Origin: Sinorhizobium meliloti 4H41
GTDB taxonomy: Bacteria > Pseudomonadota > Alphaproteobacteria > Rhizobiales > Rhizobiaceae
Length of the DNA stretch: 64,000 nt
Direction of reading: 5' to 3'
Assembly: GCF_000375585.1 (NCBI RefSeq)
Contig: NZ_AQWP01000012.1
Location: 1 to 64,000 of the forward strand
Positions 8,490 through 16,798 of the stretch are shown here, in pieces. Made by a program: the position numbers and the translations under genes. The notes below the pieces were generated by a model, which saw nothing but the letters and a program-made list of their open reading frames with translations, did not search any database and was not told the DNA's origin. How positions within the stretch are numbered: the stretch's first letter is position 1; each line of letters starts with the position of its first letter.

Positions 8490-8855
8490 ATGGCATCACT
8501 CCAGTTGAAGCGTGTCTACCAGACGCCCGGCGCGTCCGACGGTACGCGCATCCTCGTCGACCGGCTCTGGCCGCGCGGCGTCGCCAAGGAAAAGGCCGGC
8601 ATCGACCTCTGGCTCAAGGACATCGCGCCGAGCGACGCGCTGCGCAAGCGCTTTCATGGGAAGCCGCAGGATTGGGATGCGTTCTGCGTCGCCTATGCGG
8701 AGGAGCTCGAGAGCGGGGCCGCGCAGGCGGCGGTGGCGGAGTTGCGCGAACGATGGAAAGAGGGGCCGCTGACGCTGCTTTATGCCGCGCGTGACGAGGC
8801 GCACAACAATGCCGTTGCGCTGAAGGCGTGGCTGGAGCGGGGAGGGGCCTCTTAG
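8490..8855 (+). CDS. DUF488 family protein
   Basis: This 121-residue protein has the family hallmark DRLWPRG near residue 25 and W-LKDIAPS after it. The family is widespread in bacteria and archaea without an agreed function. It is encoded alone, 81 bases after the EF-hand gene. A pair of hairpins follows the stop. The assignment is firm; the function is unknown. Confidence 0.88.
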   Translation: MASLQLKRVYQTPGASDGTRILVDRLWPRGVAKEKAGIDLWLKDIAPSDALRKRFHGKPQDWDAFCVAYAEELESGAAQAAVAELRERWKEGPLTLLYAARDEAHNNAVALKAWLERGGAS

Positions 8856-8869
8856 CCCCTATGATTTCA

Positions 8870-8901
8870 GGCCGGATCGGCCTAGAATCGTAACCGATTC
8901 T
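8870..8901 (+). terminator. Twin hairpins after the DUF488 gene
   Basis: GGCCG/CGGCC (8870-8882) and AGAATCG/CGATTCT (8884-8901) form two consecutive stem-loops just past the stop codon. No clear T-tract follows, so the terminator role is tentative. The rest of the gap up to 9202 holds only a short tandem repeat and no convincing gene. Confidence 0.45.
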
Positions 8902-8942
8902 GGTAAGCAGGGCGGCATAGGGGCGGAAAACAGCACACAGTT

Positions 8943-8966
8943 CGCCTCGCCTCGCCTCGCCTCGCC
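8943..8966. repeat. Tandem pentamer CGCCT, about 4.8 copies
   Basis: Uninterrupted units of CGCCT run through 8943-8966 in non-coding sequence. Such a short tract could vary in copy number by slippage. It is not a CRISPR or a direct-repeat origin. Confidence 0.85.
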
Positions 8967-9202
8967 GCTCCGAAGACGTGGACAGTGACCACCCTTGTTC
9001 ACGCGACATTCCGTCCGAGGTTGCCGGTATCAACCCGGGCATGCGGTAGCCGCATAGTAGCCATTCCTTGCATTCGCCGTGCCTGATACCGATTTATGCA
9101 ATGAAAGCTTCGACCCGTACTCCAACAATAAACGTGGCATACGTCCGCCCGGCCGACCGGCCGCGCCTGCGGAGGCCGCCTTAACGACCAAAGGAGCCAG
9201 CA

Positions 9203-9478
9203 ATGCGGGATTCTGCCAAGACCCTGAATGAGATGACGCCTCGCGAGCGCGCAAACCTGATGACCCTTGTCGCGGACGCACTTGAAGCCACCGCGGATGA
9301 GGCACAGGAAATCGGCGACGATCGGTTTGCAGCAAACTCGATCAGTCTCGCCAGAATTATCAGCGGTTGCGCCGAAGATGTCGCGACAATGGATTTGCCG
9401 GCCGCGGAACTTCTTTTGCAGCACGGTATCTCGCTGATCGCCCTGTTCCGGCGTCAAGCGCCGCCAGTTCTGCATTAA
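9203..9478 (+). CDS. Small hypothetical protein (91 aa)
   Basis: The family is not recognised. The protein is mainly helical and acidic in its N-terminal two thirds (LMTLVADALEATADEAQEIG) with a basic RRQ near the end. There is no signal peptide or membrane segment. AAAGGAG lies 8-12 bases upstream of the ATG, which supports translation. It is isolated, with a repeat-rich gap on its right and the pentamer tract on its left. Composition looks like normal coding sequence for this replicon. Confidence 0.6.
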   Translation: MRDSAKTLNEMTPRERANLMTLVADALEATADEAQEIGDDRFAANSISLARIISGCAEDVATMDLPAAELLLQHGISLIALFRRQAPPVLH

Positions 9479-9488
9479 GGCCTGTTGA

Positions 9489-9599
9489 GCAGCTCAAAGT
9501 GCTACAGCGACCTTTGCGCGTCTCACAAGACGCGCGGCGCTGTAGGAAACTGTTCAGAGGACTGCAATCTCTCCTCCCTCCTCATCCCTTGCGCTCGTC
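9489..9599 (-). repeat. Dispersed intergenic repeat, copy 2 (inverted)
   Basis: This is the reverse complement of the element at 1267-1373, with a few differences (for example GCGCGTCTTGTGAGACGCGC in place of GCGTCTTATGAGACGC). It starts 10 bases after the stop codon of the small protein gene and could also act as its terminator. Confidence 0.75.
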
Positions 9600-9681
9600 A
9601 CAGGGATCCAGCAGCGCCGCGTCTGCGGCGCGGGAAGCGTTCTTTCAGCCCAAGGACTTGGTCTGGCTGGATTCCTGTGAC
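9597..9681. repeat. Long imperfect palindrome with nested hairpin
   Basis: Arms 9597-9612 (GTCACAGGGATCCAGC) and 9666-9681 (GCTGGATTCCTGTGAC) pair with one mismatch. GCGCCGCGTCTGCGGCGC is nested inside. It joins directly to the preceding repeat, giving a composite mosaic element. The 9479-9810 gap contains only this repeat material. Confidence 0.7.
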
Positions 9682-9810
9682 AAGCACAGGAATGAGGAAC
9701 TCAAACAAGCCGCCGCGGGTGGCCGAATCTCAACAGGCATTAGTTCATGTGCTATGCTGGCCAGGCGGACCGGCTGAGAATGCCGGTGCACGCGATCGCG
9801 AGCGGCTCGA

Positions 9811-10611
9811 TCACGGAACGGTGCCCCGGCAGGCCCAGGCGACGTTCGCAAAGGAGCGCGGACCGTCGGGCCGTCCGGCTTCGTAGGCGTCGCGCACGGC
9901 GGCACTGGTGCGTGACCGCTCCTCCGCATCGAGCGTTGCCACATATTTTCCGAGCGGCCCTTCGCCCGCGCCGATCGGCGCCCAGTAATCGTCGAAGTTC
10001 CGGTAATCCATGCGGATCATCAGCTCGGTTTCCGCAACGTTTGCGAGACCCTGCTCGACAAATGTCCGCTTCATTTCTCCCGGCCGCATCATCGGCTGGG
10101 AGCAGTAGCGGGCGCGAAGTGCGCGCCCGCCTTCGCCGAGCGCCGCCACCGTGTCGACCATCATGCGCATGCCGGGCATTCCGCCGAAATGGTCCCACAC
10201 CGCCGCCGCGACGACGCCGCCGGGACGCACCGCGCGGCGCATCTCGGCCACGGCCTTGCCTGCTTCGGGTACGAAGTGGAGCACGAGAAGGGCGAAGGCG
10301 CGGTCGAAGGTCCGGTCTTCGAACGGCAGGGCGCAGGCATCCGCTTCTCTTATCTTTATGCGCGGATCGGTGTTGCGCCGGATCGCCTCCTCCACGAAGA
10401 CGGGCGAATAGTCGATCGCGGCGATCTCTTCGAGCCTGGCGGCGTCGGCGAGTGCGAAGGTGAGACTGCCGGTTCCGCAGCCGACATCCAGAACCTTCTC
10501 TCCATCGGCGACGCCGGCAAAATCTATGAATTTCGGCGCAAGCTTCCGGCTCCAGCGGCCCATGAGCTGCTCATAACCGGCTGCATCATGCACGTTGAAG
10601 CTTGATGTCAT
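9811..10611 (-). CDS. Class I SAM-dependent methyltransferase
   Basis: This 266-residue methyltransferase has motif I VLDVGCGTGSLTF near residue 40 and motif II/III AAIDYSP. The post-I region DACALPFEDRTFDRAF is typical of UbiE/COQ5-like small-molecule methyltransferases. The substrate is unknown. It is transcribed alone, leftward, away from the YcaC cluster. The 330-base gap on its 5' side must hold its promoter and that of the YcaC gene. Confidence 0.85.
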   Translation of the reverse strand: MTSSFNVHDAAGYEQLMGRWSRKLAPKFIDFAGVADGEKVLDVGCGTGSLTFALADAARLEEIAAIDYSPVFVEEAIRRNTDPRIKIREADACALPFEDRTFDRAFALLVLHFVPEAGKAVAEMRRAVRPGGVVAAAVWDHFGGMPGMRMMVDTVAALGEGGRALRARYCSQPMMRPGEMKRTFVEQGLANVAETELMIRMDYRNFDDYWAPIGAGEGPLGKYVATLDAEERSRTSAAVRDAYEAGRPDGPRSFANVAWACRGTVP

Positions 10612-10809
10612 CAGGGCCTCCCTCGCCGCGGGGAGCTAATCTAAACCTGTGAGAAGGGGTTGCCAAGGCGGCACGCATCACGCGCGTCGGCAGACCTGCG
10701 CCGTGCAGCTGCTGGGGACGACGTGCTGATTTCTGAAGAAGCTCAAAGCCGCCGAGAGTCCGGCAACCGAACGAACTGAAGCCTATTTTTTCCTGCTGAT
10801 GCTGCTTTT

Positions 10810-10823
10810 CAATTTTCTAGAAC
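10810..10823 (+). promoter_or_regulatory. Candidate LysR-type binding motif upstream of the YcaC operon
   Basis: CAATTTTCTAGAAC contains the palindrome TTCTAGAA and lies 119 bases before the YcaC start codon in an AT-richer patch. A close relative (CAACTTTCTGGAAC) occurs at 16583-16596 beside the LysR gene at the far end of the cluster. Apart from this motif the 10612-10941 gap shows no gene. Confidence 0.5.
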
Positions 10824-10941
10824 GAAAGCAGAGAAATTATACAACTACATGCACGCTCCGTCCCTTTGTAAATCATGGATCACGGTCTCGGCCCTGAAGA
10901 ATTCGGGTCGGCCGAAACGAGTTAACAGCAGGAGATCTACG

Positions 10942-11604
10942 ATGAGCATCACCGCCACCACGACGCCCGGCAAGACGTTGCTGTCCCCGACCGATCATGC
11001 GCTCGTCCTTATCGACTACCAGTCGCAGATGGCGTTTGCGACCAAGTCCATAGCGCCGGAACTGCTCCGCAACAACGCGGCCCTCGTTTCCCGCGCGGCA
11101 GCCGGCTTCGAGGTGCCCACCATCCTCACGACCGTCGCCGAAAAGAGCTTCTCGGGCCCGATGTTTGCGGAAGTCACGGACGCCTTTCCCGGCCAGCGGC
11201 TTCTTGACCGTACCTCGATGAACACCTGGGAGGATGCGGCCGTCATCGAGGAGGTGAACCGTATCGGCAAGGATCGGATCGTGTTCGCCGGCCTCTGGAC
11301 GTCTGTTTGCATCGTCGGCCCGACGCTATCGGCGCTCGACCAAGGCTTTGAAGTCTATGTGATCACCGATGCCTGCGGCGATGTCTCGGCCGAGGCCCAC
11401 GAGCGTGCGGTGGAGCGCATGGTCCACGCCGGGGCCCGCCCGGTGACCTCGGTGCAATACCTTCTCGAATTGCAGCGCGACTGGGCCCGGGCCGACACCT
11501 ACGAGCTCACGACCGGCATCGCGAAGAAGTGGGGCGGCGCCTATGGCATCGGGATCACCTATGCCAAGGCCATGTTCGGCGCCTCCGAGGGCGGTCACGG
11601 CTAG
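10942..11604 (+). CDS. Isochorismatase-like hydrolase, YcaC family
   Basis: This 220-residue cysteine hydrolase has an alpha/beta isochorismatase fold. D25 (LIDYQ) and C123 (WTSVCIVGP) fit two of the Asp-Lys-Cys catalytic residues. YcaC proteins form octamers or larger rings and hydrolyse amides or related bonds; the natural substrate is unknown. The ATG at 10942 follows CAGGAG; upstream in-frame codons lack a ribosome site. It is the first gene of a rightward run with XapX, an amidohydrolase and an MFS exporter. A second YcaC copy lies at 18794. Confidence 0.88.
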   Translation: MSITATTTPGKTLLSPTDHALVLIDYQSQMAFATKSIAPELLRNNAALVSRAAAGFEVPTILTTVAEKSFSGPMFAEVTDAFPGQRLLDRTSMNTWEDAAVIEEVNRIGKDRIVFAGLWTSVCIVGPTLSALDQGFEVYVITDACGDVSAEAHERAVERMVHAGARPVTSVQYLLELQRDWARADTYELTTGIAKKWGGAYGIGITYAKAMFGASEGGHG

Positions 11605-11742
11605 AGCGGAACGAGGAAAGGCGATCCTCGGCGCCGCAATCCGGCGGCAGGCCGACCGTGGTCCTCGGAAAGCGCGCGCAGCCTTCCGGGGGCGGGCGGA
11701 GCCATCCCGGAATCGATCCAAACGCAGGGAAGGAGAGACCGC

Positions 11743-11991
11743 ATGAAGATCTACCTGCTCTCGCTCGGCGCCGGCCTGCTGGTGGGCGTAGTCTATAGTC
11801 TGCTCGGCGTCCGCTCGCCGGCGCCGCCCGTCGTCGCCCTCGTCGGTTTGTTCGGCATGCTGCTCGGCGAGCAGATGCTACCGATCGCCAAGCGTGCCTT
11901 CACCGGACAGGACGTGACTTCTTTCGTCAAGACCGGGTGCGCCGAGCACGTGCTCGGACCGATGCCTCACAATCGAGAGAAGGACTCATGA
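11743..11991 (+). CDS. XapX domain protein (DUF1427)
   Basis: This 82-residue membrane protein has two hydrophobic segments (about 4-22 and 30-47) and the family pattern GLLVGVVYSLLGVRSPAPP. XapX proteins are small, of unknown function, and are often encoded beside hydrolase or transporter genes. AAGGAGAG precedes the ATG. The stop TGA overlaps the ATG of the next gene (ATGA), so the two are translationally coupled. This suggests XapX works with the amidohydrolase or its transporter. Confidence 0.85.
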   Translation: MKIYLLSLGAGLLVGVVYSLLGVRSPAPPVVALVGLFGMLLGEQMLPIAKRAFTGQDVTSFVKTGCAEHVLGPMPHNREKDS

Positions 11992-13925
11992 GCTTCACCC
12001 GTCGCCAGATCATCGCCGGCGTCGCCGCGGCGGCGCTCTCCTCGCCATTCCGCGCCTATGCCAAGGAGACTCCCATGCCCAATAATGACCTGGTCCTCGT
12101 CAACGCCAAGGTGACCACGCTCGATCGTCAAAACCCGTCCGCCATGGCCATAGCGATCCGCAACGGGCGTTTCCTGGCGGTCGGTCCCGAAGCCGAGGCG
12201 CGGGCCGCAGCACCCGATGCAAGCATCATCGACGTGAAAGGGCGCCGCGTCATTCCGGGGTTGATCGACAGCCACACGCACGTCATCCGTGGTGGGTTGA
12301 ACTACAATATGGAGCTGCGCTGGGATGGCGTGCCCAGCCTCGCTGAGGCGATGGCGATGCTCAAGGAGCAGGTCGACCGGACGCCTGCGCCGCAATGGGT
12401 GCGTGTCGTGGGAGGTTTTACCGAACACCAGTTCGCGGAGAAGCGTCTGCCGACCATCGGCGAACTGAACGCAGTCGCGCCGGATACGCCGGTTTTCATC
12501 CTCCACCTCTACGATCGGGCGCTGTTGAATGCGGCGGCGCTGCGCGTTGTCGGCTACACGAAGGATACGCCCAATCCGCCCGGCGGCGAGATCCTGCGCG
12601 ATACGGCCGGCAATCCGACCGGCCTTCTGCTCGCTCAGCCGAACGCGACGATCCTCTATTCGACGCTCGCCAAGGGGCCGAAGCTGCCGCCCGAATACCA
12701 GCTCAACTCGACCCGCCACTTCATGCGCGAGATCAATGCGCTTGGCGTCACCAGCGTAATCGACGCCGGCGGGGGCTTCCAGAACTACCCCGATGACTAT
12801 GAGATCGTTGAAAGGCTGCACCGCGACGGCCAGCTTACCGTCCGCATCAGCTACAATCTCTTCACGCAGAAGCCCAAGCAGGAACTCGCCGATTTCTCCT
12901 CCTGGGTGAAGCAGGTCTCACCGGGTAAGGGAGATGACAGTTACCGGCATAACGGTGCCGGCGAGATGCTGGTTTACTCAGCGGCCGACTTCGAGGATTT
13001 CCGCGTCGAGCGGCCGGAGATGCCGCCGAATATGGAGGCTGACCTCGAGCCGGTCATTCGCCTGCTGGCGGAGAACCGCTGGCCGTGGAGGCTCCATGCC
13101 ACCTATGACGAGACGATCGGCCGCGCGCTCGATGTCTTCGAGAAGGTGAATCGGGACATCCCGTTCACCGGCATCAACTGGTTCTTCGATCATGCCGAGA
13201 CGATCAGCGATCGCAATATCGACCGCATCGCCGCGCTTGGCGGTGGCATCGCCGTGCAGCATCGCATGGCCTATCAGGGCGAGTATTTCGTCGAGCGCTA
13301 CGGCGCGAAGGCGGCCGAACGCACGCCGCCGATCCGGAGAATGATGCAGGCAGGGATTCCCGTCGGCGCCGGAACCGACGCGACGCGGGTGGCGAGCTAC
13401 AATCCCTGGGTGTCGCTCTCCTGGCTGGTGACGTCAAAGACCGTCGGCGGTCTGCGTCTTTATCCGCAAGCCAATCGCCTCGACCGCGAGACCGCGCTTC
13501 GGCTCTGGACCGAGGCCAACACCTGGTTCTCCGGCGAGCAAGGCAAGAAAGGCCAGATAAAGGTGGGGCAACTTGCCGATCTGGCTGTGCTCTCCGACGA
13601 CTATTTCGCTGTGCCGGACGACGACATCGTGCATTTGCGGTCAGTGCTCACTCTTCTCGGCGGCGAGGTTGTGCATGGGGACGGCGAATACACCCCGCTT
13701 GCGCCGGAGCTTCCGAAACCGATGCCCGACTGGTCGCCGGTCAGCACCTTCGGCGGCTACCACAAGACGCCGGAGGCGCGCGCCAAGTTGTCGCTGCGCT
13801 GCGGATGCGCGAACGGCTGTGCCGTGCATGGCCACGACCACGCCGCCGCGCTCGGCGCCAGTGTTCCGACGGCCGATTCCAGAACGTTCTGGGGTGCATT
13901 TGGCTGCGGCTGTTGGGCAGTGTGA
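11988..13925 (+). CDS. Exported YtcJ-type amidohydrolase with Cys-rich tail
   Basis: This 645-residue metal-dependent hydrolase is of the amidohydrolase_3 family. It begins with a Tat-like signal (TRRQIIAGVAAAALSS), so it is probably folded before export to the periplasm. DSHTHV near residue 105 holds the metal-binding His-x-His. GAGTDATRV in the C-terminal third carries the late catalytic aspartate. The last 40 residues are unusual, with a CGCANGCAVHGHDH cluster and a terminal CGCW. The start at 11988 overlaps the XapX stop; GAGAAGGA precedes it. The substrate is unknown but is probably an amide or ester handled by this cluster. Confidence 0.87.
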   Translation: MSFTRRQIIAGVAAAALSSPFRAYAKETPMPNNDLVLVNAKVTTLDRQNPSAMAIAIRNGRFLAVGPEAEARAAAPDASIIDVKGRRVIPGLIDSHTHVIRGGLNYNMELRWDGVPSLAEAMAMLKEQVDRTPAPQWVRVVGGFTEHQFAEKRLPTIGELNAVAPDTPVFILHLYDRALLNAAALRVVGYTKDTPNPPGGEILRDTAGNPTGLLLAQPNATILYSTLAKGPKLPPEYQLNSTRHFMREINALGVTSVIDAGGGFQNYPDDYEIVERLHRDGQLTVRISYNLFTQKPKQELADFSSWVKQVSPGKGDDSYRHNGAGEMLVYSAADFEDFRVERPEMPPNMEADLEPVIRLLAENRWPWRLHATYDETIGRALDVFEKVNRDIPFTGINWFFDHAETISDRNIDRIAALGGGIAVQHRMAYQGEYFVERYGAKAAERTPPIRRMMQAGIPVGAGTDATRVASYNPWVSLSWLVTSKTVGGLRLYPQANRLDRETALRLWTEANTWFSGEQGKKGQIKVGQLADLAVLSDDYFAVPDDDIVHLRSVLTLLGGEVVHGDGEYTPLAPELPKPMPDWSPVSTFGGYHKTPEARAKLSLRCGCANGCAVHGHDHAAALGASVPTADSRTFWGAFGCGCWAV

Positions 13926-14013
13926 CCGTGACAGGGCAATACGCTCCTCGAGCATCTCGGTTGATCGGGGAACTCATATCGATTGCTATTTCCAGCCATC
14001 GGACGGAGCTGAC

Positions 14014-15603
14014 ATGACTGCACATCAATCTGCCGCGGCAAGTAAGGCCGGCCCGCTGAGCTTTCCGGTTTTCCGGGCGCTGTGGATCGCAACCATCGTT
14101 TCCAACATTGGCACATGGATGCACGATGTCGGCGCCGGCTGGCTGATGACCTCGCTGTCGCCGAGTCCTCTGCTGGTTGCGCTCGTGCAGGCAGCGACCA
14201 CCTTGCCGATGTTCCTGCTCTCGCTGCCAGCGGGCGCGCTGGCCGATACTGTCGATCGACGTCGCATGCTGCTGGCGAGCCAGACGCTCGGTCTGGTTGC
14301 CGCGGCAGTTCTGGCCGGGCTGACCTGGCAGGACCTGACGACGCCCTATGTGTTGCTGGCCGCCACATTGGTGCTAGGGATATCCGCCGCCCTTACCGCG
14401 CCCGTCTTCCAGGCGATTGTACCGGAACTGGTCGATCAGCCGACGCTGCCGGATGCGGTCGCACTCAACAGCCTTGGGATCAATATCGCCCGCGCGATCG
14501 GCCCGGCGCTCGGTGGTGTGATCGTTGCCGTGGCCGGAACCGCCGCTGTCTTTGCGCTCAATGCCCTATCGGTCATTGCGGTGCTCGTCGTGCTCGTCAG
14601 ATGGAAGCGTCCGGCCGACTCGCATGCCCTGCCGCCGGAGCACTTCGTCGGTGCGCTGAAGGCCGGATATCGCTATGCCCGGCATGCGCCGGCACTTCGT
14701 CTGGTGCTCGTCCGCGCCATCGGCTTCTTCGTCTTCAGCAGCGCGCTGTGGGCCATGCTGCCGCTGGTCGCGCGGCGCGGTCTGGGGCTCGACGCAGCCG
14801 GATATGGCGCCCTGCTCGGCTGCATGGGTGCCGGAGCGGTTGTCGGGGCATTGCTGCTCAAGAAGCTGCGCCGGCATGTTCCTGCCAACACGCTCTCCAT
14901 CGGCGCGACGCTGCTCTTCGCTCTGGCCACCCTGTTGCTGGCGATCACGTCGAACGCCTGGGCGGCGGGCGCCGTCATGGCGATTGCCGGCCTTGCATGG
15001 ATCGCCATGCTGACATCTCTCAACGTCGCCGCGCAGATGGCCTCGCCCGGCTGGGTGAAAGCCCGAGCGCTTGCTGTCTATCTTCTCGTCTTCCAGGGAG
15101 CCATGACGGGTGGCAGTGTCCTGTGGGGCTCGGTCGCCGCACGGACCGATGTCACGACGGCGCTCGCCATCGCGGCAATCGGCCAGGCGGCTGCACTCGT
15201 TCTCGCGGCGATCTGGCGTCTTCCCAGGGATGCGGGCGTCGACTTGGCGCCCTCGCACCACTGGGCTGAACCCGTGGTCTCGGTTCAGCCCGCCGGCGAC
15301 CGCGGACCAGTTCTGGTCGAGATCGAGTATCGGATTGCACCCGAGAGGACGGCCGAATTCGTCGCGGCCCTGCGTCGCTTCCGATCGGTGCGGCAACGCG
15401 ACGGAGCGATCCGCTGGGACGTGTGGGAAGACGTTGCCGAACCCGGGCGGGTTGTCGAGAGCTTCGTGGTCGAAAGCTGGCTGGAGCATCAGCGCCAGCA
15501 CGCCCGCGTCACCCATGCCGATCAGATCGACCAGCAGACGCTCAACGCCTTTCATATCGGTGATCACCCGCCGATCGTGCGTCATCTGCTGAGACCGTTG
15601 TAA
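14014..15603 (+). CDS. MFS_3 family transporter with C-terminal ferredoxin-like domain
   Basis: This 529-residue major facilitator is of the EntS-like MFS_3 group. About 400 residues of alternating hydrophobic helices carry LADTVDRRRML, the loop 2-3 signature. Residues 430-525 are soluble (VLVEIEYRIAP, WDVWEDVAEPGRVVESF, HARVTHAD) and resemble the antibiotic-biosynthesis-monooxygenase fold fused to some MFS_3 proteins. The ATG at 14014 follows GGAG. It is last in the YcaC/XapX/amidohydrolase run and probably exports or imports the compound handled there. It ends 45 bases before the convergent LysR gene. Confidence 0.88.
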   Translation: MTAHQSAAASKAGPLSFPVFRALWIATIVSNIGTWMHDVGAGWLMTSLSPSPLLVALVQAATTLPMFLLSLPAGALADTVDRRRMLLASQTLGLVAAAVLAGLTWQDLTTPYVLLAATLVLGISAALTAPVFQAIVPELVDQPTLPDAVALNSLGINIARAIGPALGGVIVAVAGTAAVFALNALSVIAVLVVLVRWKRPADSHALPPEHFVGALKAGYRYARHAPALRLVLVRAIGFFVFSSALWAMLPLVARRGLGLDAAGYGALLGCMGAGAVVGALLLKKLRRHVPANTLSIGATLLFALATLLLAITSNAWAAGAVMAIAGLAWIAMLTSLNVAAQMASPGWVKARALAVYLLVFQGAMTGGSVLWGSVAARTDVTTALAIAAIGQAAALVLAAIWRLPRDAGVDLAPSHHWAEPVVSVQPAGDRGPVLVEIEYRIAPERTAEFVAALRRFRSVRQRDGAIRWDVWEDVAEPGRVVESFVVESWLEHQRQHARVTHADQIDQQTLNAFHIGDHPPIVRHLLRPL

Positions 15604-15648
15604 TCTTCACCCGAGACCACACCGGACGGGAACGCTTCTCCCGGTGCT

Positions 15649-16578
15649 CTAAATGTCGGAAAGTCCCGCTTCCTCGATGTCAGCGGCTCCGAGCGTCACG
15701 AACTGGTTCAGCAGCCACGCCGCGGCCGGTCCCGGCGGGGTATCCCGGCGCCAGATGCCGCCGAACCGGTAGATGCCACCCCTGTGGTCCGGCATCGAAA
15801 GCCGGAGCAACGCGCCGCTTGCCAGATCGGGTCGTATGAGTGGAAGAGGCATGTTTCCCCAGCCGATTCCCTCGCGCAGCAGCGCATGCTTCACGCCAAG
15901 ATCCGCAAGCCGCCACGTACGCGGGCTGTGCACGAAAAAGTCCCGGCCTGCGGTAAAAGGGGAACGGTCCGTCAGCACAAGCTGGACGTGGTCGCGGGCA
16001 TCGCCCGGCGCTATCCGCTCCATGCGCCCGAGCGGGTGATGGGGTGCCGCCACCGGGACCATTGATACGGAGCCTGCCGCGATGCACTCCACGCCTCGAA
16101 CGCCGGTCGCTAAGGGACCGGAGATGCCGATCATGGCCTTGTGGTCCAGTACTGCCGCAGTCACCGCTCCGAGCGCCTCGACATGCAGTCGCAGCGATAC
16201 CGTCGGAAAGGCTTCGGCGAAGGCTCGCAGCACCTTTCCCAGCCGCTCCGTCGGCAGCATCACGTCGACGGCCATATCCACTTCCGCTTCCAGGCCGTCA
16301 TGCAGCGCCTTGACCTTGGCGCGCAGGCCCTCGATGCCATCGGCGAGGCCACGCGCTTCGGCGAGCACTGCGCGCCCGGCGGCCGTGAGCTGCGGTTTGC
16401 GCGTGCCCTTGCGCTCGAACAGCTCGAGTCCGAGCTGCGCTTCGAGATTGGCCACGCCATAGGTTATCACAGAGACGGCGCGGTTGAGCCTGCGCGCGGC
16501 CCCGGCAAAGCTTCCGCTATCGACCACCGCCAGAAAGACGCGGAGCTGCTCGAAGGTCGGAGTTCCTGGATTCGACAC
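15649..16578 (-). CDS. LysR-family transcriptional regulator
   Basis: This roughly 309-residue regulator has a winged helix-turn-helix (FEQLRVFLAVVDSGSFAGAA, then NLEAQLGLELFER) and a LysR substrate-binding domain. The GTG at 16578 (followed by SNPGTPTFEQ) is preferred, because homologues begin near there and the candidate binding motif 16583-16596 would then lie just upstream. An ATG at 16617 in frame is an alternative and would put that motif inside the gene. It converges on the MFS gene. It is the best candidate regulator of the 10942-15603 cluster, given the motif shared with that cluster's promoter region. Confidence 0.82.
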   Translation of the reverse strand: MSNPGTPTFEQLRVFLAVVDSGSFAGAARRLNRAVSVITYGVANLEAQLGLELFERKGTRKPQLTAAGRAVLAEARGLADGIEGLRAKVKALHDGLEAEVDMAVDVMLPTERLGKVLRAFAEAFPTVSLRLHVEALGAVTAAVLDHKAMIGISGPLATGVRGVECIAAGSVSMVPVAAPHHPLGRMERIAPGDARDHVQLVLTDRSPFTAGRDFFVHSPRTWRLADLGVKHALLREGIGWGNMPLPLIRPDLASGALLRLSMPDHRGGIYRFGGIWRRDTPPGPAAAWLLNQFVTLGAADIEEAGLSDI

Positions 16579-16582
16579 TTTC

Positions 16583-16596
16583 CAACTTTCTGGAAC
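16583..16596 (-). promoter_or_regulatory. Candidate autoregulatory LysR box
   Basis: CAACTTTCTGGAAC matches 12 of 14 bases of CAATTTTCTAGAAC at 10810-10823. It overlaps the presumed translation-start region of the LysR gene, which would suit autoregulation. The remaining 16597-16798 gap shows no gene. Confidence 0.45.
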
Positions 16597-16798
16597 AATA
16601 CGAAGAAAACCATTCAATTATACCCACCATATCGGCAAGGCTACACTTGCGATAGCCGCCGCACGGATGGCTGCGACCGCCGTGATAACCGCGCCACAGA
16701 GCGCAGGCCAACCTGGTTGACGACCTGGCGATGTTGGATGAACCGTTGTTGCCACCCTCGCGGTACCCGGATCGCTCCGGCAACGCAGGCCGCTCGAC

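Noticed and set aside
8943-8966. Pentamer tandem repeat considered as a CRISPR or replication iteron array
   Set aside because: Units are 5 bases without spacers, and there are no nearby cas or replication genes.
9485-9886. Plus-strand frames across the repeat at 9489-9681
   Set aside because: They consist of repeat sequence and run into the antisense strand of the methyltransferase gene; there is no coding evidence.
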